The notes beneath the pieces are model-generated. The model worked only from the letters and a program-made list of their open reading frames with translations, did not search any database and was not told the DNA's origin. This document shows, piece after piece, positions 25,156 through 39,920 of a stretch of DNA of 64,000 bases. Position 1 is the first letter of the stretch. Each line of letters begins with the position of its first letter. A program made the position numbers and the translations under genes. The DNA is taken from contig JABVXU010000008.1 of the NCBI GenBank assembly GCA_013365365.1, forward strand, positions 1-64,000, in the 5' to 3' direction. The stretch is from Cruorifilaria tuberocauda. Taxonomy: Eukaryota > Nematoda > Chromadorea > Rhabditida > Onchocercidae.

Positions 25156-28100
25156 TCACTGATCCTCTCCAGTATTGATATGATCACCTCCTTTCAGCTC
25201 CATCTGTTTAATATTAGTTCGTTGTCGTTCGCAGCAACACATTACTGCTGCGATGAATAATGCAAGTATTACTGCACTCAATACTGCGATAAACCAAGCT
25301 GCACTTTGCAAGCTTTCTGTAACATTAAATAGTGAATGTTCCATTATTCACTACAGTGCAAAGTTAGATATAGTAAGAAGGGAAATCTTCTGGAAGTTAT
25401 CTAAACTAACTATGTCTATTTTATTCACGCAGTATTCAAATGCAAAACATTGCAGCGTCGCAATAATATTCAGCTTTGTATCTCACACATATCGATAAAA
25501 TTTTTAAATTGAATTTCACTCTTAAGATGGCCATTTTTCAGTTTAATCATAGCAAATGAAGAAACGACGATATTGCAGTGTAGATTCATTCTGGATGTAA
25601 GTTCCAGATAATTTGATCTATATAAATTTCCCTTCTACGCATATCTTCAAACATCAAATAACTTTTGGAAATTGCAGAGTATTTCTGCACTACTCATTTT
25701 TCTAGCCCTCTTTTCTTTTCAGTCTGATTAGGTATTTAAAGTATTCATACCATGGGAGACGTGTGTAATCATAGCTCGACTTAGACTTCGTATTGTGATT
25801 GCTTCAGATGTTCGTTGCCTTTGACCTTCCTTGGCGATACCAACCATTTTATATTGCGTGCCCTCTTCCAGACCATTTAAAACAACTTCAGTTTGTGGTA
25901 AGCTTATTTGCTCACTTTCTATCCATTCATTACTATCTGAATTGTATTAAAATTTATCAGTGATAATTGAATTCTCTATTACTTCAATGACTGAAAAAAA
26001 AGACCGATTTTCAATTAATTAATTTTTCTTCAAGTTGAAATCATACCGGCAATGGAATAATTAACGAGAAAAGTCGATCCTGGCATCGCCCATTCAGAAC
26101 CATTCGAAGGTAACCACTGAACTCGAGCCGTAGTAGGCGAAATTGCTTCAACAGTGAAATTTGGTATGTCTGGTTCTGCAAACATATTCAGAAGTTGAAG
26201 ACGAGTGGCTTGCTTTCATTTGTGGAAGAAGGAAATAACTGACCCGACAAATATCCAGTGTTTTGGAAATTTCAATTATTTGATGCTTATGATAAAACAC
26301 CATAGACCGCATAATGCGGAGGAATTCAAAGTGAACGAAACAGAATAATGAAGAACGATTGCACAAATTTTTTTTAATTTTGTAGTTTGTATTACTTCAT
26401 ATGAGGGGTGATGGATTTATTTTAATAAATTACGATTAGTAACCTTTATGCATTTATTTTATTTTTCAACCGAAATTCCAAGATTTTTGCATAACTGAAA
26501 TGAATGATGTAATACCTCGAAGTGGCCAAGTTCGCACTGGTCGCACAACTTTAGGTCCTTCACCGCCCTTCGTTTCTGCCCAAACAGAAACCTTGTAACC
26601 AGTATCTGGCTCACCTTCCTCATTTAAATAATAAAGTTGACGATTTAATACGAATGTTTCATCTTTTACGCCTGTTGAAGAATCTTAAAATTTTTTCATT
26701 TCAAGTATTAAAAAGCAAACTTGACGCTATATTCAAAAAATTATCAAAAATAATTATTATAACACCATACTTTCAAAAGTAATGAAATAGCCTCGAACGT
26801 ATCCATTTGGTTGTCGTGGCGGTTCCCATGTAACGTATAAACTTCTCGCTCCAACTGCTCGTACCCTCATGTTATGTACTTTTGATGGTACTAAAATATA
26901 TCAGTTGTTAGATTTACTCAGATCAGTTCTCGAGAATTTCATTACTTCCTTACTTCCTTCGGGAGTCGTGAATTTGATTATTGCTGGCAATTCACTAAGG
27001 TACCGATTATTCGCTGTTCTTATGCGTGCCGTATAGTTCGTTATCGGCTTTAAATCATGGAGAATCGTCTCGTTCCTATGTTTTGCAATTCCAACACTTA
27101 CTATAGAAAATGGCTTGTCATTTTCCCAGTAGTCAATCTAAAAAAAAGAAAATGAAAGAAGGGTCAAAGGAGAAATCTGAATGAGTAACTATAATTTATT
27201 CGTACCACATTTGACAAACTAAAAACTACATAATTTACCAGATAACCCTTGAAATGACCACGTACAGATTCCCGATTCACATGTTTCCATATAAGAAGAA
27301 CGGAAGTACAATTTATGAATTCAGAAACGCTGAAATCAACCGGCGACAACAATGGTGCTGCAAAGACATCGAGTTCAACATTTTAACAACATTTTAAGAT
27401 ATTTTTGCATTTAGATACTGAGCGATTTACCATCCTCTCCTGAAAATCCTTTGACACTTGTTGGCTTTACAATTGCACGACCAAAACTATTCAAAGATTC
27501 AACTTGAATCAAATATTCTTGGAATGTTGGCTGGTCCCGAACAACTGTATGATTCTGAAATTTTCAAATAAATATGTGATTCATACGAACTAAAATGAAG
27601 TAATATTCAGCAAATAACTTACAGCTAAGGGATCTTCGATTCGTATTTCTGTCCAAGTTTCCCCCGGTTCATTAAGCTTGTAACGGACAATGTACTGTAA
27701 TCCTGGGCCATTCCAATCATATTTATCCATAGGCTTCCATTCGATCACCATATTATTTGGTTCACTCCCTTCCGCTCGGACATCCTTTGGATTTGTATAC
27801 GGATAGTAAGCTTTCGTGGAACACATCTTCCCCTTTTTGAAGCCTGGATCACTTTCACCATGTGAATTCTGAGCTATCACTCGAAATGTGTAATTCACCT
27901 GAAATATAACGGTTCGTTTATAAATTTCATTAAATTGCTCATTAGGGAGTGAAGTTGGTCTTATATAAGTTAGATGACTCAATTCAAAATTCTCAACATT
28001 TTTAATATATTTTGCCTGAATGTCAAAATTTTAAATTCTTACCCAAGGTGAAAGTGGAATATTTGCCTGGTAAAAATCAGCAGCAGTATTTTCTTCCTTT

Positions 28101-31100
28101 GCAATAGTTCTCCACAATCCCTAAAACTGCAAATTTGACTTTTGTCAAGAACTAAATTTTAGAAAAAATTTCATTTTGAGTAAAACACACTTCTTCAAAT
28201 TCAGTATGCATTTGAACCAGAAATTGTTTAATTTGGTCACCATGATCATCTGGTCGACGCCATCTTAGCAATGCTCTTCTTTCGTTACAATTTATTTCTG
28301 TTACTAATGGCGCGCCAGGCACATCTGTAAATTTGAATAATTCAATCGAAAAAGTTTTCAAACAAAAATTTTCAAAAATTTATTTTGGAAAGCATTATTC
28401 CGTTAAAAAATAAAATAGTGGGGTTGTCCAAGAAATATAATAAATTATATATGCGTGCATGAGAAAAATTTTCAGAAGCTCTTTAGAACATTTGAGAATA
28501 TATGAATATGAAAAAAATAGAAATGAAATTAGCACCAAGTACAGTTAATTCAGTTCCTGAAATTTTGACATCAACATCGGTAAGAGCGATGCAGTCAATA
28601 GTTCCTGAATGAAAACCACGAGCATTAATGATTGATAGAGAATTGTTTAACAGCCTGAAAATTTCTGAATTTGATACATTTTAAATTTCTACTCTGTTCA
28701 GAATTCAGTAATCTTAATGATGTTATAGCTGAAATTTAAGAAAAACGGAAATTCAACGAGAATAGAAAAATCATCATGATGTTCTTAAATTATTTAATGT
28801 CGACCAAATATTTCAGAAGTTATCAAAACGAAACATACTTGAAATGGACAGAGTCGTTAATTGCTTTTCCGTTATGAGTCCAGGAGTATTCAATTGTAAG
28901 TCGAGGATCACAAACTGCTTCACATACGTATTCCACTGATTCGTGCGCTTCCAGAATTGTTTTCTTAGGAGTTGGCACACGAACGAAATGTGTTGGACCT
29001 GTTGAATAAAAAGCGCATATAAATAACAATTAATAAATGAAATTATGATAAAATATTTGATTTATACTTTTTAGCAGTTAAACTTAATTGCTAATTAGGA
29101 GGGAGATTACTGAAAACTTGTAGTCGATTGACAGCCCGATTAATACCATACTTGTTCGATACATTACAATAGTAAAGACCTTCATCAGCAGAATTTACTT
29201 GTGATATGCGTAATGTATGATTAGGGAAAATCTGAAAAGAAATGTAAATTTCAATAACTGCTACTTTTACTTCAAGAAAAGTTGAAGTTTTTTATGCACC
29301 AATTTTTTAGATGATTTGGATACTATAATAACAAAAATATCGACGAAAACTAATTTATATGTTTATGATGCAGTCAGTATTAAAAGAGAAATATTAATTG
29401 ATTTCAAAGTTCAATAGATCGTAAGTAACACTTTCTATGACTGAATGTCGCATTCAATTAATTAATAATGCAAACAAGCTAACATGGATTTTTCCGAGAA
29501 CAATAGCAATGGAATGGTCATTAGCATCTACCCATTTGACTATTGCTTCCGGTGCTGCATCAACACGGCATGACATTTCTACGGTTGATTTACGTACCAC
29601 ATTCCAGATACGACGACTTGGCATTTTGAAATATGGAGCATAAGCTATAACCAAATCAAATTTGATTTTGATTTGGATTTGATGATTTTTTTCTCAACAA
29701 TTTATAAATATTTAAGTTAGATTAAATGAATATTTGTCAACAATAGTCAAGGATTCAATCTCTCATGTTCAAAACCTTTCAACTGATAATGGCAAAATGT
29801 AAGGCGATGGATAATTTCATATGAATAAATCCGATAATCAAAAAGTTGAGGCAGATAGAAAATTAACAATATTTGGACGAATAAAATGGGCAATTTCAGA
29901 TCTGAGTACAGTTTGAAGCAATGAAATATCACAATGATTCCAGTTGAATTACCGCGCACATTCACGAAGGCATTTCCAAAAACGAAACCAAACGGATTCG
30001 ACGCATTGCATTGATATACAGCTGTATCAACATCATGATCTAGATTTACGATCCGTAATATTTGACCATTTTTTAAAATCATACGTCGATCATTGTCTGC
30101 CAACTCTACAGCAACTATTACAGCTGATGATAAATAATAAAATTGGAATCAAACTCAAATTAAATGTTTATTGTATATTGTTAAGTATGGATGTTCTGGA
30201 AAAACTAATTCATCTATAAATGATAAATTAGAAGTAAACGAAAACTATCTTTATTACACCTTACCAAATTCTTTTAATCAATCACAAGGTGCTTAAGCAT
30301 CACATACATCACTTTTAGTATCAATCCACCAATCATTAACAATGTTTATGAAAAGTAAACATTCTTACTGCAAAGTTTTATATATTCAAAATTATACCAT
30401 GTAATGGCACACTGTTGATAAACCATTGAACGATCGGGGTCGGAATACCCGATGTTATGCAATGAATTTCAACAGCACTTCCTTCCGGTTCATCAACATC
30501 CTGTGGTGGCTTATCAATCCAAAATGGGGCTACTGAAATAAATTTCAGATTTAAATCATTTGAATAAAAGTTCAAAAAAGAAGACACATCTGATTAGGCA
30601 AGTTTTATAATTGTTTTATTGCAATTTTCAAATTCTTATTGAGTCTAAACATTATATAACGAATTATTTGATTTAATTAAATGTTAACAGTTTTAAAATA
30701 ATCCATAGGAAGATTACCAATGATAGTGACATGCATTTGATGAAATAGATGCTGTGATCGGCATTCATATATTCCTTCATCTTCCGGGCGAATATTTTCT
30801 ATGATCAGGGCTTTACCGTAATCAGTTTCTTGTGACTTAAAATCTTTTAATCGAGTAAACGGCAATTCACCATTTAATTTATTCCATGTTATATTTGGTA
30901 AAGGCCTGAATTTGTTGCAATTTAATAATGTTTTGCTGTTTGAAGAAAAACAGTGATTCATGTTACAAATATGTTTAAAGCAAATTCTATTTTTAGAAAA
31001 TGAAATTAGACGGCAGTGAGTTACAAGTTGTAAGAAATTTACCTTCCGCCGAAAATGCACATCAGTTTAAGTTTGTTTCCCACTTTGACAGATACTTCTT

Positions 31101-33029
31101 CTGGACTAAACCATAGCTTATGTACGGTCGTTTCATTCATTTCTGCAAAGCCACTTTTCCTGCTTATATTTAAAAGTATATGCAGATAAGTGAAAACTTT
31201 AACTATTGATTTAAAATGTCCAAATTACAAATACTTTTAGTAGAATCGATGACGAGTTGAAATTCTTGGCCTGCACGATATTCTCCAAGCAATAAAGGGG
31301 AGGTTGCTGCGCATTGATAAATTAAATTTGGTTGGCCGTCTTGTCTTTCAACTGCTGTGAAATGGAGAGTACCTGCAAAAATGACCTGATGAAGTACTAG
31401 AAGAAATTCAAGCTTTTGACCAAAAAATTATAACTTTCAGTTTTAATTTTAACAATGAAATGAAATTTGTAGGGTGAACTTACCTTCGGTATCGACAGTG
31501 ATGTGTTTCCGTTGAATAATTTGGATGATATCTGTTCGACGTGCATCACGATAGAGCCAAAAAATAGATGGTTTTGGCACCCCAAAAGGGATATCACATC
31601 GAATGCTCAAACTTTGTCCTTCGTCTACTATCAATCGACGTACACTATGAGGCGCAAAATGATCAAGCACTGAATTTTTTGGAATGTTAAGTCTGTGGAC
31701 CTTATTGAATTCAAGAAGTAATTTTAATCGGAAAGCTAAAAATTACATCTTCTTTAAATTATTCAGCGTATCAGGAACATTCACTTTGAATATTTAAATT
31801 ATTGTCAATGTATCTTCAAAGGGATACCTCCAATTTGCACATGGAGTTTATTGGAAACAGCAGTCCCAAAGATATTGGAAGCGTGACATTGATAGTAACC
31901 TTGATCATTATCTCCAGCATCACTGATTATTATAGTACCGCTTTGGAATGGTTTTTCCCATGCAATTCGATCACCGTCAACTTTTAACCTTTTCCCATCC
32001 TTAAACCACTCATATCTGAAAAAAACAATAAACTTAAAATGTCTGAGACGGTTGCAGAGCATATATCGGTAACCCTCTATTTTTATTTAATCTGAAAAGT
32101 TTTTATCATAAATATCAAAAATCAAAGTTCAAATACGATGCTTTTGATGGCGTACAACTGAAAGCTGTTGATGATCATTTTGTTTTGAACAGTCTTATCT
32201 AACTTGCTAATTTGATAAAACATGATTGCTCTCCAAAACTGCTTTTCTCTTTTAGATGAGGAAGTTATTTAAGATATCAGACATGGGTGGTGACTTTATT
32301 CATTTTATTTTTGAATATATCATCATTTATGGTCAACTCTGACCCATTTGAGAAACAAAAGGTGAACTCAAGTAATTCATTGATGAGCATTTGTATTAAA
32401 ATGATCAAAAATACAAAGTATTTTTTCGAATTGAAGAACCTGAAATTTTTTTTTTTACAAGATTTTTTTCTGAAGATTTTATATTAAACGAAACTGACGT
32501 TTCTGGATTACCAGTGGCATAGCACGGAAGAATAAATTTACCACGTGGAACACCGGATGGGTTCACTTGAAACCATATTTCGCCACGATTTTCTGAATCC
32601 AATTTTGGTGGACCTGAAACTTAATTGTGATTGAAAAAATGAAAGCATAAATAAATGACAACTAAACCATTGGTTTTTAATCACCAGAAATTCAATATTT
32701 CAACTTCGATAATCCTTTCTAGTCATTAATATAAAATTAAAAACTAAATCTATGCTGTAGTTATCATGCACATTTTCTAATTTCTACATTATGGATATTT
32801 TTTAAAAGACCCACAAAACTTATGGAGAATCAAATTTATCTCTTTATCATAACAAATATCTCAAAAAAATCTGTTAATACTAATTTGCGCTTTTAATTCC
32901 TCTTTATTTATTTTTGCAGTGAAAGTCGTTTGTTTTTAAAATAAAAATTTGAAAATTGAACAAACCGAGTGTACTGGTGAAAGTAAGAATTTGAAAAAGC
33001 GAACACAAACGAATTGATAACGTACTCAT
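25156..33029 (-). CDS. lad-2: L1-family cell adhesion molecule, LAD-2-like
   Basis: Neuronal type I membrane adhesion protein. Exons from 5': 32966-33029, 32499-32613, 31828-32015, 31484-31669, 31235-31372, 31043-31142, 30718-30905, 30398-30532, 29953-30123, 29484-29644, 29111-29231, 28839-28998, 28536-28654, 28191-28324, 28043-28120, 27623-27898, 27431-27554, 27239-27357, 26954-27137, 26771-26890, 26516-26671, 26047-26175, 25751-25936, 25156-25316. Phases agree throughout and give 1170 aa. Order: signal peptide (about 1-22), six Ig domains (about 30-615, with paired Cys and YxC signatures such as GYYQCHAS and GIYECRS), five FnIII domains (about 616-1117), one membrane span (about 1123-1145), then a tail of about 24 residues. 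The tail lacks the FIGQY ankyrin-binding motif of canonical L1/SAX-7, which points to the non-canonical LAD-2 type. A GTGAGT donor overlaps the stop, so a longer tail isoform is possible. The L1 architecture is certain; the lad-2 symbol is inferred from the tail. Confidence 0.9.
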
Positions 33030-36000
33030 TGCCGATCACGGTGTTGCTACACTTTTAGACAACTGTTTAGAAAGAACAGTAAAAGAAAGAGAAAACAATA
33101 ATTCGATTAGAAATTCGAAAATTATAGATGCCAAAAATGTTTTAGTTTTCATTAAAATCGCATCCAATTATTTTATGGTAAGGCGTTTTAAATGGTTTTA
33201 ATAGAATGAACACTGTGACACAATCTGATTATGCATAGCTTTGCATAGGTTTAAATGCTTTTTATTTTTAAAACACTTGTAGTTAACGAATTTGTTTTGA
33301 ACAATTATGCCAGTTTAATTAACTGGATTGAATTGCCTGTTCAAATCCTCAACGAAGTGAAAAACAATATTACTAAAATATTACTAAATTATCTTCATGT
33401 TAAATATGGTTGAGAATCACAAAATTATACTCAAATTTGACAGTTTTGAATCTTTCTAAACTAGAATCCATTTTCGCTGATGAAATTTTTAATTTTAGAT
33501 GGAAATTTTTTGAAAAATTAAAAGAAAATTATAGTATCTTTTTCATCTGGCATTAATTCATCGTTTTATTCTTGAATTTTTATTTACTTTCACGGGAAAT
33601 TTTTTTTGTCTGTGGATATTAGTGCGCAGAATAATTATTCCTAATCATATCTTTTTTTGATTTAAGCAAGATATTAGAAGGAGAAGGAGAAAAAGATAAA
33701 GATGACAAGAGAACGAGAAGGAAGAGATTAGATTTATTGTTTTATGGGGAATCGTTGTCTTCATTTTCGATGTATCTATAGTTGTATGACTGAATGCACA
33801 TTTCTCACTTAATTGACAAATTCTTTTAAACGAGCTAAGTCTCTAGCGTTATTTCTTAACTTTTAGAATAACAACAACATGAGAGGAATTAAAATTTACC
33901 TCCTTTAAGATATGATTTTATAGAAAGTTTTATAAATGATTACTTTTCGGTTCAAAGTTCAATTTTACTTTCAGTTATTGTAGAAAACAAAACTTACATA
34001 CTATTAATTCATTTCACTTGTATTCCATTTTCAGCTATTTCTTATAAAAATCAAGGAACTTCTTGAAACTCCGCGCAAAGGTTCATTTTAAAAGTTGCAG
34101 ACAAATATTATTTTTTGAGCAAAAAATTTTGATTAAATAAATAATAAATGACCGATATATAGAAAATTTGATGGAAAGTAAATTGTAGCTAAATTTTGTT
34201 GAATATTGAGACCACTTAATGTTTAGAAATGGTAAGTAGATAAATTCAGGTCTCAGAAACATAACGATAGGTCTCCATTTCTTATTACATCATAGGTTGC
34301 TGTTAAGCTGCTTCGATTATTTTAGACTGGAAATAATGAGCAATGAAATACAAAGAAAACGAATGAAGAAATAAAAGAAATTGATTTGATTTACATTCAA
34401 TTTGCTCCAAACTAACTCTTTACAAAGTGGAAAATCTTTTGAATATTTTATCATGAAAAAAGATAGTATATGTTCATTTCACAAATAATTTGTTTCCCAT
34501 CTAAATATTTTAAATTTACCAACAAATTTTTTCCCCAATAATCCTTAGAAACTGAGTTTAAAATTTGAAATTAGCTATAAGTCAAACCATAACAGAATAT
34601 TAATAATAAGGTTAGAATGAAACAAATCAGCCTAAAAACTTGCTTTTCTTTTTTTTAAGCAACAAATTAGAGAATTAGAGAAAATGATAGGATGGTGGAG
34701 AAAAAGAACCGCAAGTGTAAGTTAAAATATGGCCAAACATTCGATTGGAGCTTGATGAGACAGAACCGAGCTTGCTGTGCACCAATTGAGACTCTTTGAA
34801 ATTCAGAAGGGGTGGAGAAGTTGGTTAAGGCGCTGAATTCGGGGGTAAATAGGCTTTTCCACATACATAGTCATGTCATCACATCATCAGACGATTGTTA
34901 GTTATCTGCTGCTTTCATTATAATTCAGAGTTTTGCCGAATTTGCTTTCTAAAAATTGAAGATGCTAAAAATAAGCCAATCAATGAGATATTCATTTTCT
35001 ATTCTGTATAAGTTCTGATTTTACACAGCAATGTCGCAATTAGAAGCAATGATCATTAATTGCTCTTCTTTTTGATTACCGTATAAAACCAATTTCTGCT
35101 TGAGGTAGAAGTGATATAGAGCATTAACTTCTTTTGAATACAGACATGAAATTTTTCAGTTTATCTATTATCTGACCATTAAATTCAAATGAGAGATTTT
35201 AACTTGAAAAAAAAAATTTTTACGAAAAACAAATTTAAATGAATTTTCATATTTCAAAAATCTTTCATTCAGTTTTGCTTTAATTAAGCAAAATTTTAAA
35301 AATTTTTTTCGTAAGTTTATGCAAATTTGTTTATATTTATTGCCACGAAAAAATGGATTTGGTAATGATGGAAGATGCATTACTTCTGCAATATTAAATG
35401 ATATGGGAGAAAATTTGACTTTCAGAAATAATTTGTTACGTATGGATGCATTCAAGGAATCTTGTCATTGTCATTAGGATTAAAATTTTCAACAATTGAT
35501 AGGAATATTAAACATAATGCCACGCAAGTCAAAATCTTCACAAAACCGAAACTTCTTATGCCATTATTAATTAAAAGTTACAATCAATGAAAATTGATAT
35601 GTTTAACGACGTATTGCATTGCAAATATGATCCGTTAAACGTTCCACTTTTAAAGTTCAGGAGAACTATTTCTAGAATTATTTCTAGACTTGATCTAAGA
35701 ATTATTTTTAAACTTGGTTAGTTCAAAAAAATACAATATCAAATCAAACTTGAATAATTTCAATATCACGGGGATCTCTTTTGAAGAGAAATTTACTAGG
35801 AATTTGTTATTAAAGAATAGCTTAAAGGAAAGCAAATTTATTAGTTGCTACTCCTAACGTTATTTAAATACGCTGGCCACATAAGTAATATTAAGCTCAA
35901 AAAAAAAGAGGAAAAATAGGATCATGAGTAATATTCTTCACAAAACGGTTAAAATTTATCATAAAAATTTATTTTACATTTAGGTAAAAGGAAAATTCTC

Positions 36001-39000
36001 AAAAAGATCGGATTAAGTCAAATGGTGTGATGTACGAAGAGAAAGCAGAAGCTTTTTCCTTTTGAATGTAGGACAAGAACTGCGAAATAACTTGAAACTA
36101 ACAACCACTGATTAAATGACTGTGATTTGCATATTCCAATAAAAGCTTTCCGTTGACCAGAAACAATAGACTAATTTTCTTAGCAAAAACAACATTAAAA
36201 TTTGATTTTGGAAGATTGGAAGTCAGAATGAGAAATATTTTCAAACTCACTTGATAACTGATATCAGTTTGTTAAAAAAAAAGTATCATTTTGTATTACG
36301 AAAGTAAAGTAAAATAATACAGTAAAGTATATGATGATAATGAAGTGGGTGAAAACTTACACAGCTGATTGTTAAAAATACATGGAAGACAACAAATTTT
36401 AAAGCACTGGCTGGGAGGAAATATAACATTAAGCATGGGTTATCAGTCCAAAAAATTATAATGCGGAGGAACTCAATGCTTCCTTATGTTGTTAACTCAC
36501 CGAAAGCAAATTTCGACAAGTATAACAAAGAGACAGAGAAGTGTAGCAACACCGTGTTAGATTCTGGAAGAGCATAGCTGAACCTCGTTAAATAACGCTT
36601 CCACAATATTCTGCTTTGGTATTCCAAAAGCTCATCCTCCCTTTTGATTTAATTAGTAAAAATTGCACCAATAAGTAAAAACTACACATAATAACAGTTG
36701 TTTCTTTAAAAATCTTTCAAGTTTAATTAGAGTTGTGTATTTGTATGATTTCGTGTACCCTCCTTGAAATTGTTATTCATATTATTTAGACTAACAATAG
36801 CATGCATTGTCTAATCAAGTTAAATCGATCAATTGTTTTTTGACGCTCTGGAAACTTATTGAGACGAAATGTTATATCAGATTTTACTTCCAAATAATAT
36901 ATGAAAGCTTGCATAAAATCTACAGTGGGAGAAGTTGGCGAAGTTGTCATTGTTTTTTTCCTTTTTTTCTCAGTTATATTGCAAACTTCTAAAAAAAATG
37001 AAACTGAAAGAAATTATTTGTTTTAAAAAAGTTATAAGCAAAATAAGATATCTAGCAAATCTTAGACAAACGAATAGGCTCTGTTGGAAGTAGATTTACA
37101 GATGATCCAAACGTAGAGAAAAGAAAGTTGAAATATGCCAAGAAATTATGGTTTGTTGAGAAGCAGCAGACGATCATCAGCTTGAAATCAAAATTGCTTA
37201 ATGATACATAAACATACAGTTTTCCAACGTTGGACAATTTAACGAATTAACAAAACTCTTTTTACTTTTTTCTCTTTCATTTTTCTCGCCTCAAAAAATA
37301 AAAATAAAAAATGGAAAATTTTCCACACACTTTTTTATTTCTACGGGTTCCTTGCAAAATTCCTGATATCATAAATATTTTGTGAATTTTTGTTAAGTTG
37401 TACCAAATCAAATTTATGAAGTATGCAAAACAGAAATAACTTGTTGAATCTATTAGTCTGCACGAAATTTCTAGATAAATGGTATTAAAATAGAAGCAAT
37501 GTCATTCAATTTCACCAATATTACTAAATTGAAAATTTTTGAAATTGTTAGTGAATTTCGGGAATGAATAATGGAAGAAAATTATGCTAACTCTTTAATA
37601 AAAAGTTTTCCTACATATAAAGTTTATTAACAGAACAGTACAGAAACTGTGTAAAAAGTTTAATTTTCGCAATAACTGATTTGATTCGCCTATGCTTTCA
37701 ACTGTTTCAGTTTCTTATCAATTGGTAGCTTCCGATTTGTTGAACTTTAATCCTCTCGTTTCGTCGAATAACTGCTCAATTTCTTTATCGATTTCCCCAC
37801 ATTCCATGGATTGTTGATCAGCCTGATAGATTTATACTATGAATCGAATACTGACTACAATTTCTAGTCTCTAAGTAAGTATTAAAAAACAAATCATTTT
37901 ATTGTTTTCTGCATAACAATAAATATGAAAACGCAGTAACGTATTGTAGTATTTAAATTAAAATATTTTCAAATTTACAAGATTCCAATTAAATATTAAT
38001 AGAAAATCTTAATCATAACATTATGTACATAAAAGTTACATGTAAACTAAGTCCTAAATCTAAAATCGAAAACATTAAGATTTGTTATAAAGTTGCGATG
38101 AGAATGAAAATTTCAGCATTCTCAAACCACCGGACAAGGATAAATTTAAATTGTAATGTATACATCATCGTTTTTTAAGTATGAAAAAATTGAGCAGTCT
38201 GAACAAAACGATTGGTAACTGGCATAATCTATCTGATTGAGTGTTGTTCTGATCATGATTTTTTATTTAATATTAAATAATAGGTAAATGTTACTAATGA
38301 TCCAGTAGTATAGGAATTCAGGAATTTATGATCACATTCAAAAATACAATACTTCCTTCATTACTTAAATAAGTGAATGGAGAAAGTAAAAACATTTTTG
38401 TGATAATAAACTATAAGTAATAAAAACATCAAAGATGAATTTAACGTGTACTTTCGAAAACAAATAGATTTTAAATAATTTGTGTACGATAAATAATGTA
38501 TTCTTCTTTGTCTGAAAGTGTCAATCTTGTTTAACTATGTTATGTGGTGGACGAATGGATAAATGGATCAAACAGGCAAGTCAAAAGACGAGAACATCAT
38601 TTATTTTCGAAATTCCTAAATGAATAGCTGTAATAAAGGGAGTTTTTTTATAATTATATTTAATCAGACTTTTTTAGATGGCTCATTTCTCGTAAATCTA
38701 TGTGATTATCTGACTTTTAATTGATTAGCTTAACCGGTTTTGATTATTTGTTTTTGCAACTTCTCAGTGATTCCGGATGAAATTGACAAGTTGGAATTAT
38801 AAGTTTTTGATCAATTAATCAGAATTAGTGTAATGCTCTTGAATTACCGACATTGTCTTATATTCTGATCGTGTTGCGGACTTTTTTTTCAATTCTACTG
38901 TTCTTCAAAAATTTTGAATGAAATTTTTGGAATAAAAACTAATGAAAGCTTTAATATGAAAAATATAAGTGGTATTTTTCGTGCTGAATATCGAACTCAC

Positions 39001-39920
39001 TGCAAAGAGAAAGAAGAAAAATATAGCTTGGCACATGACTGTTCCCCGAGGATTTAGGGTAAAATGTCAATATCCATGTAAAAAGAGAATAATCTTTAGT
39101 TGCACTTCAACCTCAGATAAAATCAACTTATATTATTTAAATAAACTCTATATAATATGTCAAATTTTTTTTGTTACTGAATTAATATCAAGAAGCAGCT
39201 TACTAAGCAAATAGGGACATTACAAATTATAAATTGTTCAAAAACAGCTAAAAAAGAATTCTTGGATATACATAAAAATCAAACATTACAAGCCATAACA
39301 GATTAATAACTGCTTGCTCAAGAACTCATAGGAACAGAATTTCTAGACAAAGCTGTTATTGTTTTTTTTCCTAGCAAATGAACGTGAATGTTAAAAATCT
39401 TCACTTTTGAAATATGAAAAATTGAAAACAAGAAGGAATTTGATTATGTCATAAGTGAAAATACACTGATTCGAAATTGGCTTTTTGAAGCATTAAAGAT
39501 GGCGGCATAATAATTATAGATAGATACTAAAAAACTTTAAAATCTTCGGCGATTTTGTATGATTCGTCCTATAAAAATTTTCTTTGCAATTTTTTAGTAA
39601 TAATCATTAAATGTTCTTTTGAATCTTTCATTTGAGGATTTAATTAGACTATCGGTAACTTGGTCAAGATAATGCATTTTAAAATTTTAATAACTTAAAG
39701 TTATATATTATGTTAGTTTAAGAACAATCACCTCGTTATTTTATCTATAACGAAAATTATTTTCTATACAAAGTAAGGTATATCTATTTTCATGCAAAAA
39801 TTGAAAAAAGTATAAGAGTCTATATGATTTGGGATTAGTCAAAGAGAAAGAAGGGAATTGACAAGAAAACATTGTCATAATAATGCAGAACCATGCAATA
39901 AATTTTCACAAATAAAATTA
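33030..39920. other. 7-kb gene-poor interval upstream of L1CAM
   Basis: Very AT-rich, with only short frames and no domain hits by eye. It lies 5' of the L1CAM gene and 3' of the EF-hand gene, so it probably holds the L1CAM promoter, 5' UTR exons or neuronal enhancers. A 17-nt inverted repeat links 33040-33057 with 36538-36556 (reported in findings). No transposon coding sequence was seen. Confidence 0.5.

Noticed and set aside
36538..36556. Signal-peptide-like minus-strand reading at 36.5 kb as a first L1CAM exon
   Set aside because: An ATG exon at 32966-33029 gives a better leader and joins in perfect phase; the 36.5-kb frames lack a good start.
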